From: Bacillota bacterium
GTDB taxonomy: Bacteria; Bacillota; Bacilli; Paenibacillales; NBRC-103111
DNA length: 64,000 bases
Reading direction: 5' to 3'
Assembly (NCBI GenBank): GCA_023388055.1
Contig: JAEWGW010000003.1
Location: 62,001-126,000 of the forward strand
Position 1 is the stretch's first letter. Each line of letters begins with the position of its first letter. Made by a program: the position numbers and the translations under genes. Below are positions 14,864-23,075 of the stretch, piece by piece. A model generated the notes under the pieces. The model worked only from the letters and a program-made list of their open reading frames with translations, searched no databases and was not told the origin of the DNA.

Positions 14864-16162
14864 CTATGCGATCTCCCCTTCTTCCTCCTGCGTATAGAGC
14901 CGGATCAAAACCCGGGAAATACGGAGATGGTCCACCTCCTCTACCATCAGCTCACACCCTCCCGTCCGGATGCGCTGGTGCCGGTGGGGCGGGCTTTCCA
15001 ACTGAGCGTACAGCCAGCCTCCCAGGGTATCGTAATCCTCCGAGATGAGGCTAAGGCCAAGCTGTTCGTTCACCTCCTCCAGAAGCAAAAGACCGTTCAC
15101 CGACCATATATCATTTCCCGCCGCCTCCACGGCAGGCCGCTCTTCATCAAATTCATCCTGGATTTCCCCTACGATTTCCTCCAGAATGTCCTCGGCGGTC
15201 ACCAGACCGGAGGTCCCTCCATACTCGTCGATCAACAGGGCCATCTGGGTTTTGCGCTTCTGCATCAGTCCCAGCAGGGAGCTGATGGGAATGGTCTCCG
15301 GAACGCTGATCAGCGGCCGGATGACACTGCGCAGGTCCTTCTCCCCCACACCGGGGCGGAGCAAGTCCTTAATATGGATAAATCCGATAACGGTATCCTT
15401 ATCCGGGTCACATACCGGATACCGCGTCAGCTGCTCCTCCAGGGCAATGGCCATATTCTCCCGGTAAGGGAGCTGGGCGAACAGACAGACCATTTCTGTA
15501 CGGGGAATCATCACCTCCCGGGCACTGGTTTCCGAGAAGCTAAAAATATTGCGCACCAGCGTAAACTCCGTGTGATCCAGCGAGCCATTGCCCCGGGACT
15601 CCTCCACCAGGAGGCGGATGTCGGTGCTATTATGAAGGGCTTCCGCATGTCTATCCGGCTCCATACCCGCCCCTTCGGCAATCCGCCGGAAGCCGGTGGT
15701 CAACAGCCGGTAGGCCGGATGAACAATCCGGTACATGAGGGTCAAAAGAACCGCACAATGGAGTAGCATTTTTTCCGGATTGGATGCGGCCACATGCTTC
15801 GGCAGCTGCTCTCCGGCCAACAGATGCACCGGCAGCACCAGAATCAGACCGATCATTGCAGCCAGCATGCCGGAATCGATCATCGGCTGGAATAGGGAAC
15901 CAACAACAAACGCGCCCCACAGCCCCATACCGAGGGTAGACAGGGTGACACCCATTTGGCAAACGAACAAAAAGCCTCTCGGATTCTCCCCGATTCTGCC
16001 GGCGCTCCGGCCGGAAAGAGATCCAAGCTCCTTCAACGCATGAAACCGTCCGGGCCGGGTTCGGCCAATGGCTGTTTCGGCCGCTGCAAAGAAGGCATTC
16101 ATCAACACAAGAAGCAGCGCAAGCAGCAGGCTTATGCCAAGCGGCAACGGAACGGAATCCAA
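14864..16162 (-). CDS. CNNM/CorC family membrane protein (hemolysin-like; divalent cation transport)
   Basis: Inner-membrane protein of about 432 aa. An N-terminal DUF21/CNNM domain with four helices (about residues 5-30, 65-90, 95-120 and 130-155) includes NAFFAAAETAIGRTRPGR. It is followed by tandem CBS domains (about 200-330, with REVMIPRTEMVCL and IDEYGGTSGLVTAEDILEEIVGEI) and a C-terminal CorC/HlyC domain (about 345-425). Relatives (CorB/CorC, YhdP/MpfA, CNNM) export magnesium or other cations; the name hemolysin is historical. The start is uncertain: TTG 16162 has AGGAGG 4 nt upstream, while GTG 16201 directly abuts its AAGGAG. Two GTTATACAAAC direct repeats 60 bp apart lie upstream. 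Confidence 0.87.
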   Translation of the reverse strand: MDSVPLPLGISLLLALLLVLMNAFFAAAETAIGRTRPGRFHALKELGSLSGRSAGRIGENPRGFLFVCQMGVTLSTLGMGLWGAFVVGSLFQPMIDSGMLAAMIGLILVLPVHLLAGEQLPKHVAASNPEKMLLHCAVLLTLMYRIVHPAYRLLTTGFRRIAEGAGMEPDRHAEALHNSTDIRLLVEESRGNGSLDHTEFTLVRNIFSFSETSAREVMIPRTEMVCLFAQLPYRENMAIALEEQLTRYPVCDPDKDTVIGFIHIKDLLRPGVGEKDLRSVIRPLISVPETIPISSLLGLMQKRKTQMALLIDEYGGTSGLVTAEDILEEIVGEIQDEFDEERPAVEAAGNDIWSVNGLLLLEEVNEQLGLSLISEDYDTLGGWLYAQLESPPHRHQRIRTGGCELMVEEVDHLRISRVLIRLYTQEEEGEIA

Positions 16163-16377
16163 CACCCCTCCTGCCCTTGAATATTCAAGCGGCAGGCCCA
16201 CCTCCTTTTTGCAAGTAAATTTCCTCAGGGCTGTTTGTATAACCTACGGTGTGTCTGAAAACTCCGAGAGGAGCAGATTGTGCCGGGTTTGTATAACAGT
16301 CCCTAACCTTCCGGATAGTTTCATATGTATTCCTTTCGGCTTGGCAATTAGTACTGCTTTCAGTCCCTCCGGACGGC

Positions 16378-16415
16378 AAAAAACGGGCCCGGTTGAAGAA
16401 GCCGGACGCCCGTTT
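16378..16415 (-). terminator. intrinsic terminator of the 16450-16785 gene
   Basis: AAACGGGC (16381-16388) pairs with GCCCGTTT (16408-16415), with further internal pairing of CCGG and CCGG. On the minus strand it is followed by six T residues (16383-16378). Confidence 0.85.
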
Positions 16416-16449
16416 ATGCAGGAATAGCCGGTATTGTCCGCTGCTTTCG

Positions 16450-16785
16450 TCAGATCCAGAGGAAAGGAATGGCGAAGAGCAGCGCGATCAGGGCCAGATC
16501 CAGTCCCCAAGCTCCGCCGCCGTACCCGAAGCCGCCGCCGTAGGGATAACCGCCTAATGCCGAGGTTTGGGCGGTTTTTTGCTTTTTGGTGAGCTGCGCC
16601 TTGGCTTTGGTGCTGTTGGTGGAGACAGCCTCACCGCCCGCAAAGCAGGATTTCAGCATCAACTGCTGTCCGTTCAGTCCGTCCAGGGTCCCGTAGATGG
16701 TGGTGCCGTCCATCAGCACAACGCATACATGCTTGCCCATATGGGGACGAAGCTTTTCGTCGCAAATGGGGTTGATCAATTCCAT
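16450..16785 (-). CDS. hypothetical protein with Sm-like segment and C-terminal membrane helix
   Basis: 111-aa protein without a confident family. Residues 12-45 (MGKHVCVVLMDGTTIYGTLD then LNGQQLML) look like the strand pattern of an Sm/LSM-type barrel. A Lys/Thr/Gln-rich linker (about 55-75) leads to a Gly/Tyr-rich patch (GGYPYGGGFGYGGGAWG) and a last hydrophobic stretch of about 18 residues that could sit in a membrane. Gly/Tyr-rich small proteins of this sort occur in spore coats of Bacillales, but nothing proves that here. ATG 16785 has GGAGG upstream and a good terminator follows, so the gene itself is convincing. Confidence 0.7.
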   Translation of the reverse strand: MELINPICDEKLRPHMGKHVCVVLMDGTTIYGTLDGLNGQQLMLKSCFAGGEAVSTNSTKAKAQLTKKQKTAQTSALGGYPYGGGFGYGGGAWGLDLALIALLFAIPFLWI

Positions 16786-17039
16786 ACCTCTTGTGCCTCC
16801 TTTGCCCTGTTGTGCATGGATACCAGGGGTTCATCTCATCCTATGGGCCGCAGGCAAAAAAGGTATGGACATCCGCCCGGGTAAGGCGGATTTCTTTCCG
16901 GCCGGTTGTCCGGGGGCGAGGCTGGTGAAGCCTCAGAGGGCAGAGGGGTGTTGAACGCGGGAGAGGAACGCCGAAGGAGCGCGGGTCCGTTTTCTTTCGT
17001 CCTTCCAAGTCCCCCCCAGTCCCCTTGGTCCCGCCGCGC
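16786..17039. other. gene-free stretch upstream of the Sm-like gene
   Basis: About 250 bp without a credible gene. It contains one short hairpin (ATCCGCC 16871-16877 with GGCGGAT 16885-16891, followed by a pyrimidine-rich run) and leads directly into repeat element B. Confidence 0.4.
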
Positions 17040-17224
17040 CTAACGGAACTGAGCGACTCTTAAACCGGAAAAATTGCCCGTTTGAAAATGTAACGGAACT
17101 CAGAGACCCTTACAGCAGTAAATCCGGTGTTTGACGCTGCCCGACTACCGCTAAGGGCGTCTCAGTTCCGTTGCAGCCGAAACCGTCCGTTTTTTCCCGG
17201 CTAAGAGTCTCAGAGTTCCGTTAC
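17040..17224. repeat. four-box intergenic element B (185 bp)
   Basis: Forward boxes start at 17040 and 17090 (TAACGGAACTSAG...CTTA). Inverted copies end at 17174 and 17224. The offsets are again exactly 50 bp on both sides. Box sequence differs from elements C-E (GGAACTCAG instead of GGAC) but the geometry is the same. It lies upstream of the Sm-like gene, beyond the hydE terminator. Confidence 0.8.
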
Positions 17225-17344
17225 AGCACCGAGGCACCAATCTCAGCTAGAAAGACCCGCTTACAGCACCAAGGCACCAGTCCCAGCAATAAAGACCCGC
17301 TTACAGCACCGCGATGCACCAGTCCCAGGCTCAAAAAGACCCGC
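17221..17344. repeat. about 40-bp tandem repeat, three copies
   Basis: Units at 17221-17260, 17261-17300 and 17301-17344 each begin TTACAGCACC and end AAAGACCCGC, with 40, 40 and 44 bp. They start in the last box of element B and end in the hydE terminator, suggesting local expansion of that junction. They are contiguous, so not a CRISPR array. Confidence 0.85.
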
Positions 17345-17380
17345 TCCGGCAGCAGAAGGCAGCCGTAAACGAGTCTTTGG
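17333..17380 (-). terminator. probable terminator of hydE
   Basis: AAAGAC (17335-17340) pairs with GTCTTT (17373-17378) around inner GGC/GCC pairing; on the minus strand the stem runs into five T residues. It is 30 nt after the hydE stop codon. Confidence 0.6.
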
Positions 17381-17408
17381 AATCATACTATTAGGATCCT
17401 CCGAACAG

Positions 17409-18467
17409 TTAAGCCTCGACAGGCTCCTGCCAGTTCAGGCTGTCGCCCCGGCCCATATCCACCTCGAAGCCGCTGACCTTGATGCGCATCTCGATGCAGC
17501 CGCGGCAGTGGGCAGCCTCGTCGCCCGTGCAGATTTTGTTCTCATAGAGGGCGTACTTCTCCCGGACCGAGGTGGGCGAGAGATTGGGCATCACCACGTT
17601 AGCCCCTGCCTTGATCGCCTTCTCCCGGCCCTGCGGGTCCAGACTGCCCATAGCTGTAGTGGCCGGCAGATTCGCTTTTGGAACCAAAAGCCGGGCAAAC
17701 GCAACCATCACCAGAGTATCTTCAACCGTGCCGCCCTTCGACCCCTTCAAGGGGGTTTCACTGTGGGGAATAAACGGCCCGATGCCGATCATGTCCGGCT
17801 GGAAGCGGTGGAGGAAATCCAAATCCTCTGCCAGATGCCCGATGGTTTGTCCCGGCAGTCCCACCATAAATCCGGCACCCACCTGGTAGCCGATCTCCTT
17901 CAGCATACGCAGGCATTCCATCCGGTTATCGAAGGACATGTTCGTATGAAGGGACTGGTACAGCTCCCGGGAGGCCGTCTCGTGGCGGAGCAGGAAACGT
18001 TCCGCACCCGCCTTGAACAACGCCTCATATTCACTGCGGCTGCGCTCCCCGATGGACAGCGTAATAGCGGCGTCGGGGAACTCCCCTTTGATCATACCCA
18101 GAATCTCTGTGAGCCGGTCTACTGTGTACCACATATCCTCCCCGCTCTGGAGCACGAAGGTGCGGTAGCCCAACTCATATCCCTCCCGGCAGCAAGCGAG
18201 GATATCCTCCGGTGCCAGACGATAGCGGTCCGCGTTGCGGTTACTGGCACGGATGCCGCAGTACATGCAATCCCGGCGGCAGTAGTTGGAGAACTCTACC
18301 AGCCCACGCATGAATACCCGCGGCCCGTAGTGGGCAAGACGGGTTCTGTTTGCATAATCGAACAGCCTTGTTTTGTGCTGCGGGTCCTCCATCATGCGGA
18401 GCGCCTCAATTATCTCATCCTTGGTGAGCGAATGGGTCTCAAACAGCTGATCCAGCAGATCCGTCAT
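17409..18467 (-). CDS. hydE: HydE-type radical SAM protein ([FeFe]-hydrogenase H-cluster maturase family)
   Basis: 352-aa radical SAM enzyme. The CxxxCxxC motif that binds the SAM cluster is Cys63, Cys67 and Cys70 (NYCRRDCMYCGIRASN). A second cysteine set, Cys313, Cys321 and Cys324 (CTGDEAAHCRGC), matches the auxiliary cluster site of Thermotoga HydE almost residue for residue. HydE helps build the dithiomethylamine ligand of the H-cluster. No hydF, hydG or hydrogenase gene is in the window, so it is an orphan here and may do another radical SAM reaction (relatives include PylB and BioB). ATG 18467 has GGAGG upstream. An Fnr-type site lies about 110 nt upstream, suggesting anaerobic control. 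Confidence 0.87.
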   Translation of the reverse strand: MTDLLDQLFETHSLTKDEIIEALRMMEDPQHKTRLFDYANRTRLAHYGPRVFMRGLVEFSNYCRRDCMYCGIRASNRNADRYRLAPEDILACCREGYELGYRTFVLQSGEDMWYTVDRLTEILGMIKGEFPDAAITLSIGERSRSEYEALFKAGAERFLLRHETASRELYQSLHTNMSFDNRMECLRMLKEIGYQVGAGFMVGLPGQTIGHLAEDLDFLHRFQPDMIGIGPFIPHSETPLKGSKGGTVEDTLVMVAFARLLVPKANLPATTAMGSLDPQGREKAIKAGANVVMPNLSPTSVREKYALYENKICTGDEAAHCRGCIEMRIKVSGFEVDMGRGDSLNWQEPVEA

Positions 18468-18556
18468 GGTGATATCCTCCTTGCCGGCCGCTCCAATCGT
18501 GCCCAGGCCTCCGGCTGTCTCTTTTCCCCACCGTAGCACGGGAAGCGAGAGGGGAG

Positions 18557-18593
18557 ATATGATTTTTATCATATTCTTGTGAAACTTTTCACA
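18557..18593. promoter_or_regulatory. Fnr/Crp-type site plus dyad upstream of hydE
   Basis: TGTGA-AACTTT-TCACA (18578-18593) is an exact Fnr/Crp consensus (TGTGA-N6-TCACA) with 7-bp perfect arms. Next to it ATATGAT-TTTT-ATCATAT (18557-18574) is a second perfect dyad; read on the minus strand it contains TATGAT, a possible -10 box. In Bacillus this consensus is bound by Fnr under oxygen limitation. Confidence 0.65.
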
Positions 18594-18631
18594 CCTATTT
18601 ACCGAGCTTACCTTATAACGTATAATACCGC

Positions 18632-18671
18632 AAAAAAGCAGCACAGACGGCTTTCCCGCCATGTGCTGCTT
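18632..18671 (-). terminator. intrinsic terminator of the cop operon
   Basis: AAGCAGCACA (18636-18645) pairs with TGTGCTGCTT (18662-18671), a perfect 10-bp stem. On the minus strand it runs into six T residues, 17 nt after the copZ stop codon. Confidence 0.92.
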
Positions 18672-18687
18672 CACTATTTTACCTGTT

Positions 18688-18888
18688 TCAGACCACGTCG
18701 TAGCCTTGGTCTTCAATGGCGTTCTTCAATGCCGCTTCATCCAGCTTGGAGGCATCATATTCCACGGTAACGGTTTTGGCCGCCAGGTCTACCGTGCCCT
18801 TGGCTCCGATATTTTGCAGGGCGCCTTCTACGGATTTCACGCAATGATTGCAGGACATGCCTTCTACCTTCAGTGTTGCTTGTGCCAT
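18688..18888 (-). CDS. copZ: copper chaperone CopZ
   Basis: 66-aa cytoplasmic copper chaperone that delivers Cu(I) to the CopA ATPase. A single HMA domain has the metal site GMSCNHC (residues 10-16) and the ferredoxin-like pattern ending EDQGYDVV. ATG 18888 has AAAGGAGA upstream. It is the last gene of copA-csoR-copZ on the minus strand, 63 nt after csoR, and is followed by a strong terminator. Repressed by CsoR and induced by copper, by analogy with B. subtilis copZA. Confidence 0.95.
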   Translation of the reverse strand: MAQATLKVEGMSCNHCVKSVEGALQNIGAKGTVDLAAKTVTVEYDASKLDEAALKNAIEDQGYDVV

Positions 18889-18951
18889 GTTCAATCTCTC
18901 CTTTGAAAAATAGTATATTTGATCGCTGCCACCTTTGCACACAGACCGGAA

Positions 18952-19326
18952 TTACCGCATCAGCTTGTTGACGGTGATCAGCAGCTCATCCAAAACCTCA
19001 TTGTCGCCTTCCAAAATTCGCTCTACCACACAGGATTTCATGTGGCCCTCCAGCAGCAGCTTGCCTACTCCGTTCAGAGCGGACTGAATCGCCGCGATCT
19101 GGTTGAGGACATCATCACAATAAACATCCTTCTCAATCAGCCCTTTTACCCCGCGGATCTGGCCTTCAATCCGGCTGAGCCGGTTGACGAGGCTGGACTT
19201 CATCTCTTGGGAATGATGGCTTTTGCGGGGTTGGGTGGAATCGCAGCAGCCCGCACTATCCGTCTGGCCTTCCCCATGGGAGTGGCTGCAGTGGCTTTTG
19301 CTGTCCTGGTTCGTTTTGTCTTCCAT
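18952..19326 (-). CDS. csoR: copper-sensing repressor CsoR with His/Cys-rich N-terminal extension
   Basis: 124-aa DUF156 repressor. The Cu(I) ligands are all present: Cys70, His95 and Cys99 (VYCDD and EGHMKSC), and the DNA helix reads NRLSRIEGQIRGVKGLI. Compared with the usual 85-105 aa, residues 1-42 are an extension rich in histidine and cysteine (SHCSHSHGEG, GCCDS, KSHHS), which may buffer or pass on copper. It lies between copA and copZ, so it is autoregulated from the operator at 21905-21921. It contrasts with the second DUF156 protein at 9923-10180, which lacks these ligands. Confidence 0.95.
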   Translation of the reverse strand: MEDKTNQDSKSHCSHSHGEGQTDSAGCCDSTQPRKSHHSQEMKSSLVNRLSRIEGQIRGVKGLIEKDVYCDDVLNQIAAIQSALNGVGKLLLEGHMKSCVVERILEGDNEVLDELLITVNKLMR

Positions 19327-19429
19327 TTGGCTTGAGCCTCCTCTCTGGCAAAGTCCGTTCCGGCGAAGCGGAGCGGCTCTGCTTTTTATGGATATGCTTT
19401 ATAAAAGGGGGCCCTTTCGCGGACTACAA

Positions 19430-21862
19430 CTACAGCTTGATGCGCTGCAGCCGGAGGGCGTTCAGCACCACCGATACCGAGCTCATGGCCATAGCCGCAC
19501 CGGCCAGCCAAGGGGCCAGGAATCCGGCAGCAGCAATGGGGACGCCCAGGGAGTTATAGGCCAGGGCCCAAAATAAATTCTGCTTAATATTCCCCATGGT
19601 TTTGCGGCTCATGTAGATGGCATCGGCAATGCCGTTCAGATCCCCACGCAGAAGCGTAATATCCGCCGCCTCCATAGCTACGTCCGTTCCGGTGCCCATC
19701 GCCATGCCGATATCGGCTGTGGCCAAGGCCGGGGCATCGTTGATGCCGTCGCCTACCATCGCTACCTTGCGGCCCTCCTGCTGGAGCTTGCGGACCTCCT
19801 CCGCCTTGCCCTCCGGCAGCACCTCCGCCAGCACCCGGGAAATCCCCGCCTGCTTAGCAATAGCCTCCGCCGTCCGTTGATTGTCCCCGGTAAGCATGAC
19901 TACGGTCAGCCCCAGCTTCAACAGCCGGTCCACCGCCTCGCGGGAGGACTCCTTCATGGTGTCCGCCACGGCCAGGACGCCGGCATAAGCCCCGTCCACC
20001 GCCACCAGCATGGCGGTTTTACCTGCTTGCTCCAGCCGCTCCATCTCCTGTCCGGCGCCGCCAAAGTCCACGCCGCTCTCCTCCAGGAGCCGGCGGGTGC
20101 CAACGGCCAGCCGCCGCCCCTCCACCGCAGCGCGGATGCCGTAGCCCGGCACCGCGGTGAACTCTCCTGCGGCGGCAAGGGCCAAGCCCCGCTCCTCCGC
20201 TCCCCTGACAATGGCCTCGGCCAGGGGATGCTCCGACGGCTTCTCCGCCGCGGCTGCCAGGCGGAGCAGCAGCTCCTCCCCTCCCTGCCAGCCAGGGGCG
20301 GGAAGCACATCCGTGAGCACCGGCTTGCCGTGGGTGACGGTGCCCGTTTTGTCCAGCACAACGGTGTCGATGTGCCCGGTCTGCTCCAGATGCTCTCCGC
20401 CCTTAAAGAGGATGCCCGCCTCAGCGGCGCGCCCGGAGCCTGCCATAATCGAAGTGGGGGTAGCCAGCCCCAAGGCGCAGGGGCAGGCAATCACCAGCAC
20501 CGCGATGGCTTTCTCCAGCGCCCCGGCGAATTCTCCCGGTGCAATGGCATAATACCACAGAAGGAAGGTAATCGCCGCTAAAGCGACCACCACCGGAACG
20601 AAAATCCCGGATATTTTGTCCGCCACCCGCTGGATGGGAGCCTTGGAGCTCTGGGCCTCCTCCACCACCCGGATGATCTGGGCCAACGCTGTGTCCCGGC
20701 CCACCTTGACCGCACGGACCTTCAGGGCCCCGTTTTTGTTAATGGTGGCGCCGATAACCTGATGCCCGGGTGCTTTCTCCACCGGAAGGCTCTCACCGGT
20801 AATCATGGATTCATCCACTGCCGAGCTACCCTCCAGCACCAACGCGTCTACCGGGATTTTTTCACCCGGCTTCACCAGCAGCACATCTCCCGCCACCACC
20901 TGCTCGATGGGCACTTGCAGCTCGGCTCCGTCCCGGATCACCAGTGCTGTTTTGGCCTGAAGTCCCATCAGCGTGCGGATGGCCTCCGAGGTCCGGCCCT
21001 TGGCCATGGCCTCGAAGAGCTTGCCCAGGAGAATCAGAGTAATCAGCACAGCGCTGGTTTCAAAATACAGCTCCGGCATATGATGCGCGCTCCCGCCATC
21101 CGCTGCCCATACCCCGGTAAGGTATACACTATAGAAATAGGCCGCCGACGTTCCCAGCGCCACCAGCACATCCATATTGGCGCTGCCGTTCCACAGAGCC
21201 TTGGCCGCTCCTTTATAGAAGGGCCAGCCGATCCAGAATTGCACCACGGAGGCAAGCACAAGCTGCACCCACGGGTTCATGAAGGCATCGGGGACCCATA
21301 AGAAGGATGTCCACGAGAAATGCCCCACCATGGACCACAAAAGCGGCAGCGACAGGACCGCCGAAATCCCAAACACGATCTGTTTGTGCCGGATATCCTT
21401 CCTGCGCTGTTCCTCCCGGCTCCCTCCCTGCGCTTCCTTGCGGGAAGCGGTATACCCCAGCTGGGTAACCTTGCGGATCAGGTCCTCCGCCGACAGCTCT
21501 CCGCCCCACTCTACATGGGCTGTTTCCAAAGCCAAATTCACATTAGCCTTGGTGACGCCGGGCATCCGGACCAATCCCTTCTCGATTCTGGCGGCGCATG
21601 CGGCGCAGGTCATACCGCCGATGTCCAGCTCCACAGATTGCCGGGCAATGCCGTAGCCCAATGCCTCCACCTTGGATTCCAGCGCCTCCGTGGTCACCTT
21701 GGCCGGATCATATGCAACCGTTGCCCGCTCCAGCGCAAGATTCACATTGGCGTGGGTAACCCCGTCCATCCGGGACAGTCCCTTTTCGATTCTGGCAGCA
21801 CAAGCCGCACAGGTCATGCCTGTAATCTGAAAGGAGCTTTGAGCTGTTCCTGTCGTTTCCAT
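19430..21862 (-). CDS. copA: copper-exporting P1B-type ATPase CopA
   Basis: 810-aa membrane ATPase that expels Cu(I). Two N-terminal HMA domains carry GMTCAAC (residues about 15 and 84). Then come eight membrane helices, the phosphatase motif TGES (about 350), the translocation motif CPC in ACPCALGLATP (about 452), the phosphorylation site DKTGTVTHGK (about 490), the P1B nucleotide-site motif SEHPLAEA (about 535) and GDGINDAPALA (about 690). ATG 21862 is chosen because GGGGTGAT lies 7 nt upstream; GTG 21871 lies inside that site. First gene of the operon, with a CsoR operator overlapping its promoter region. Confidence 0.96.
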   Translation of the reverse strand: METTGTAQSSFQITGMTCAACAARIEKGLSRMDGVTHANVNLALERATVAYDPAKVTTEALESKVEALGYGIARQSVELDIGGMTCAACAARIEKGLVRMPGVTKANVNLALETAHVEWGGELSAEDLIRKVTQLGYTASRKEAQGGSREEQRRKDIRHKQIVFGISAVLSLPLLWSMVGHFSWTSFLWVPDAFMNPWVQLVLASVVQFWIGWPFYKGAAKALWNGSANMDVLVALGTSAAYFYSVYLTGVWAADGGSAHHMPELYFETSAVLITLILLGKLFEAMAKGRTSEAIRTLMGLQAKTALVIRDGAELQVPIEQVVAGDVLLVKPGEKIPVDALVLEGSSAVDESMITGESLPVEKAPGHQVIGATINKNGALKVRAVKVGRDTALAQIIRVVEEAQSSKAPIQRVADKISGIFVPVVVALAAITFLLWYYAIAPGEFAGALEKAIAVLVIACPCALGLATPTSIMAGSGRAAEAGILFKGGEHLEQTGHIDTVVLDKTGTVTHGKPVLTDVLPAPGWQGGEELLLRLAAAAEKPSEHPLAEAIVRGAEERGLALAAAGEFTAVPGYGIRAAVEGRRLAVGTRRLLEESGVDFGGAGQEMERLEQAGKTAMLVAVDGAYAGVLAVADTMKESSREAVDRLLKLGLTVVMLTGDNQRTAEAIAKQAGISRVLAEVLPEGKAEEVRKLQQEGRKVAMVGDGINDAPALATADIGMAMGTGTDVAMEAADITLLRGDLNGIADAIYMSRKTMGNIKQNLFWALAYNSLGVPIAAAGFLAPWLAGAAMAMSSVSVVLNALRLQRIKL

Positions 21863-21904
21863 CTGAATCACCCCGTATTCCCGCTTTGTGATTTTGACCC
21901 GAAT

Positions 21905-21963
21905 ATACCCTATGGGGGTATCTTCAACACATTCATCATAGCATACCCCCTCCCCCTATGCAA
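21905..21963 (-). promoter_or_regulatory. copA promoter and CsoR operator
   Basis: On the minus strand TTGCAT (21963-21958), 17 bp, TATGAT (21940-21935). ATACCC-TATGG-GGGTAT (21905-21921) is a perfect 6-bp inverted repeat of the CsoR type and covers the early transcribed region. The spacer itself contains GCATA...TATGC around a G-rich tract, a possible second site. Confidence 0.8.
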
Positions 21964-22082
21964 GTGGAGATTGCACGCGCAAAAATTTCATGATATTATC
22001 ATTTTTCCTTGGGGAAAACAGCCTGTTTTTTCTTATAATGAGATTGTAAGCCCTATCCTATGTACAAATGGAGGATTGTTTC

Positions 22083-22700
22083 ATGGAGTATCTCTCCAGT
22101 CTGTCCGGTCCCGATCTGGAAATTGACCGGGAGCTGCTGGCGAAGGCCATCGACTTGTCCCAAGGCGACAGCCGTCCGGTATCCTTATTTTTGACAGGCG
22201 CATTACGCACGTACATTAACAAATCCAGACTGGAATCCATGGGGTTTAAGGAAACGCTGTTCCGCCTCCGCCGCTTCGAGGAGGTCAAACGCGTCTACTG
22301 CAAGCGCATCGCCCACTTCGAGAAAAAACAAGATGAGAATACACATTTGAACGACCCCAATTTCTGCGGCATCATCTACCCCTCAACCCTGACGGAAGTT
22401 TTCCTGACAGCAAAAGGGAACCTGATCGTCCAGAAGTCTGTGGCCAAGGAGATCCACTACTGCAACGGCCAAGCGATTGGGGAAACCGTTTTCAGCTCAT
22501 CCGAGCGTTATCTGAGCAGTGCGGAGGAGTACCAGGCGCCGCGGGTCATGGACGTGATCATCCACAACCAGTTTGACGCGGTGCGCAAGGATCTTCCCGA
22601 GTCCCTGCACAGCACAGTGATTTCGGCTCTGAACATCCGGATTACCCAACGGCTGTCCGAGCAGCTGGACCCGGAGTTCCTGCAGGAGCTTGAACTGTAA
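22083..22700 (+). CDS. conserved hypothetical protein, 205 aa
   Basis: I do not recognise a family. The product is soluble, mixed alpha/beta, without signal peptide or membrane segment. Residues 1-60 are helical and polar; 95-135 have a strand-like pattern (GIIYPSTLTEVFLTAKGNLIV) and the C-terminus (about 165-205) is helical. Two cysteines (VYCKR, YCNGQ) show no metal motif. ATG 22083 has GGAGG 8 nt upstream and a terminator follows at 22806-22846, which supports a real monocistronic gene. It is divergent from the cop operon but has no obvious metal motif. Confidence 0.65.
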   Translation: MEYLSSLSGPDLEIDRELLAKAIDLSQGDSRPVSLFLTGALRTYINKSRLESMGFKETLFRLRRFEEVKRVYCKRIAHFEKKQDENTHLNDPNFCGIIYPSTLTEVFLTAKGNLIVQKSVAKEIHYCNGQAIGETVFSSSERYLSSAEEYQAPRVMDVIIHNQFDAVRKDLPESLHSTVISALNIRITQRLSEQLDPEFLQELEL

Positions 22701-22805
22701 GCGGTACCGTATTTTGTCTCTGCATAGCTGCCGGTCATATCCGCCAGAGGGGTTCCTTACCCGGAGCATGTATGAAACCGCTCTCCCGGAGTACAGCACA
22801 GCCTG

Positions 22806-22846
22806 AGCCTGAACCGCTTTCCAAGTGAAGCCGGGTCAGGCTTTTT
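22806..22846 (+). terminator. intrinsic terminator after the 22083-22700 gene
   Basis: AGCCTGAACC (22806-22815) pairs with GGGTCAGGCT (22833-22842) with one mismatch, followed by a T run. It lies about 105 nt after the stop codon. The rest of 22701-23075 holds nothing else I can support. Confidence 0.75.
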
Positions 22847-23075
22847 GGCCGTCCGCCCAATAGCAGAGGGCCTTTTCCGGCGGTTGTGGGGGGACATCTT
22901 GGGGCTTCGGCTGCGGTCTGCTACAATGCGCATCAAGTTACCAAAAAAGGTCATCGGTCTACCCTGTTCTTCCCCCACCCCTTCTCCTACAATAAAGATA
23001 GTTGGTATCACTCCTATACATCTCTTGTAATATGAACGTCACTAAACTTCCCATGGAATGACCAAGGAGGATCAG

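Noticed and set aside
17221..17344. Possible CRISPR array
   Set aside because: The repeat units are contiguous with no unique spacers, and no cas genes are present. The same applies to 29385-29596.
19430..21862. CopA as a zinc or cadmium ATPase
   Set aside because: The CPC motif, two GMTCAAC HMA domains and the csoR/copZ neighbours all point to copper.
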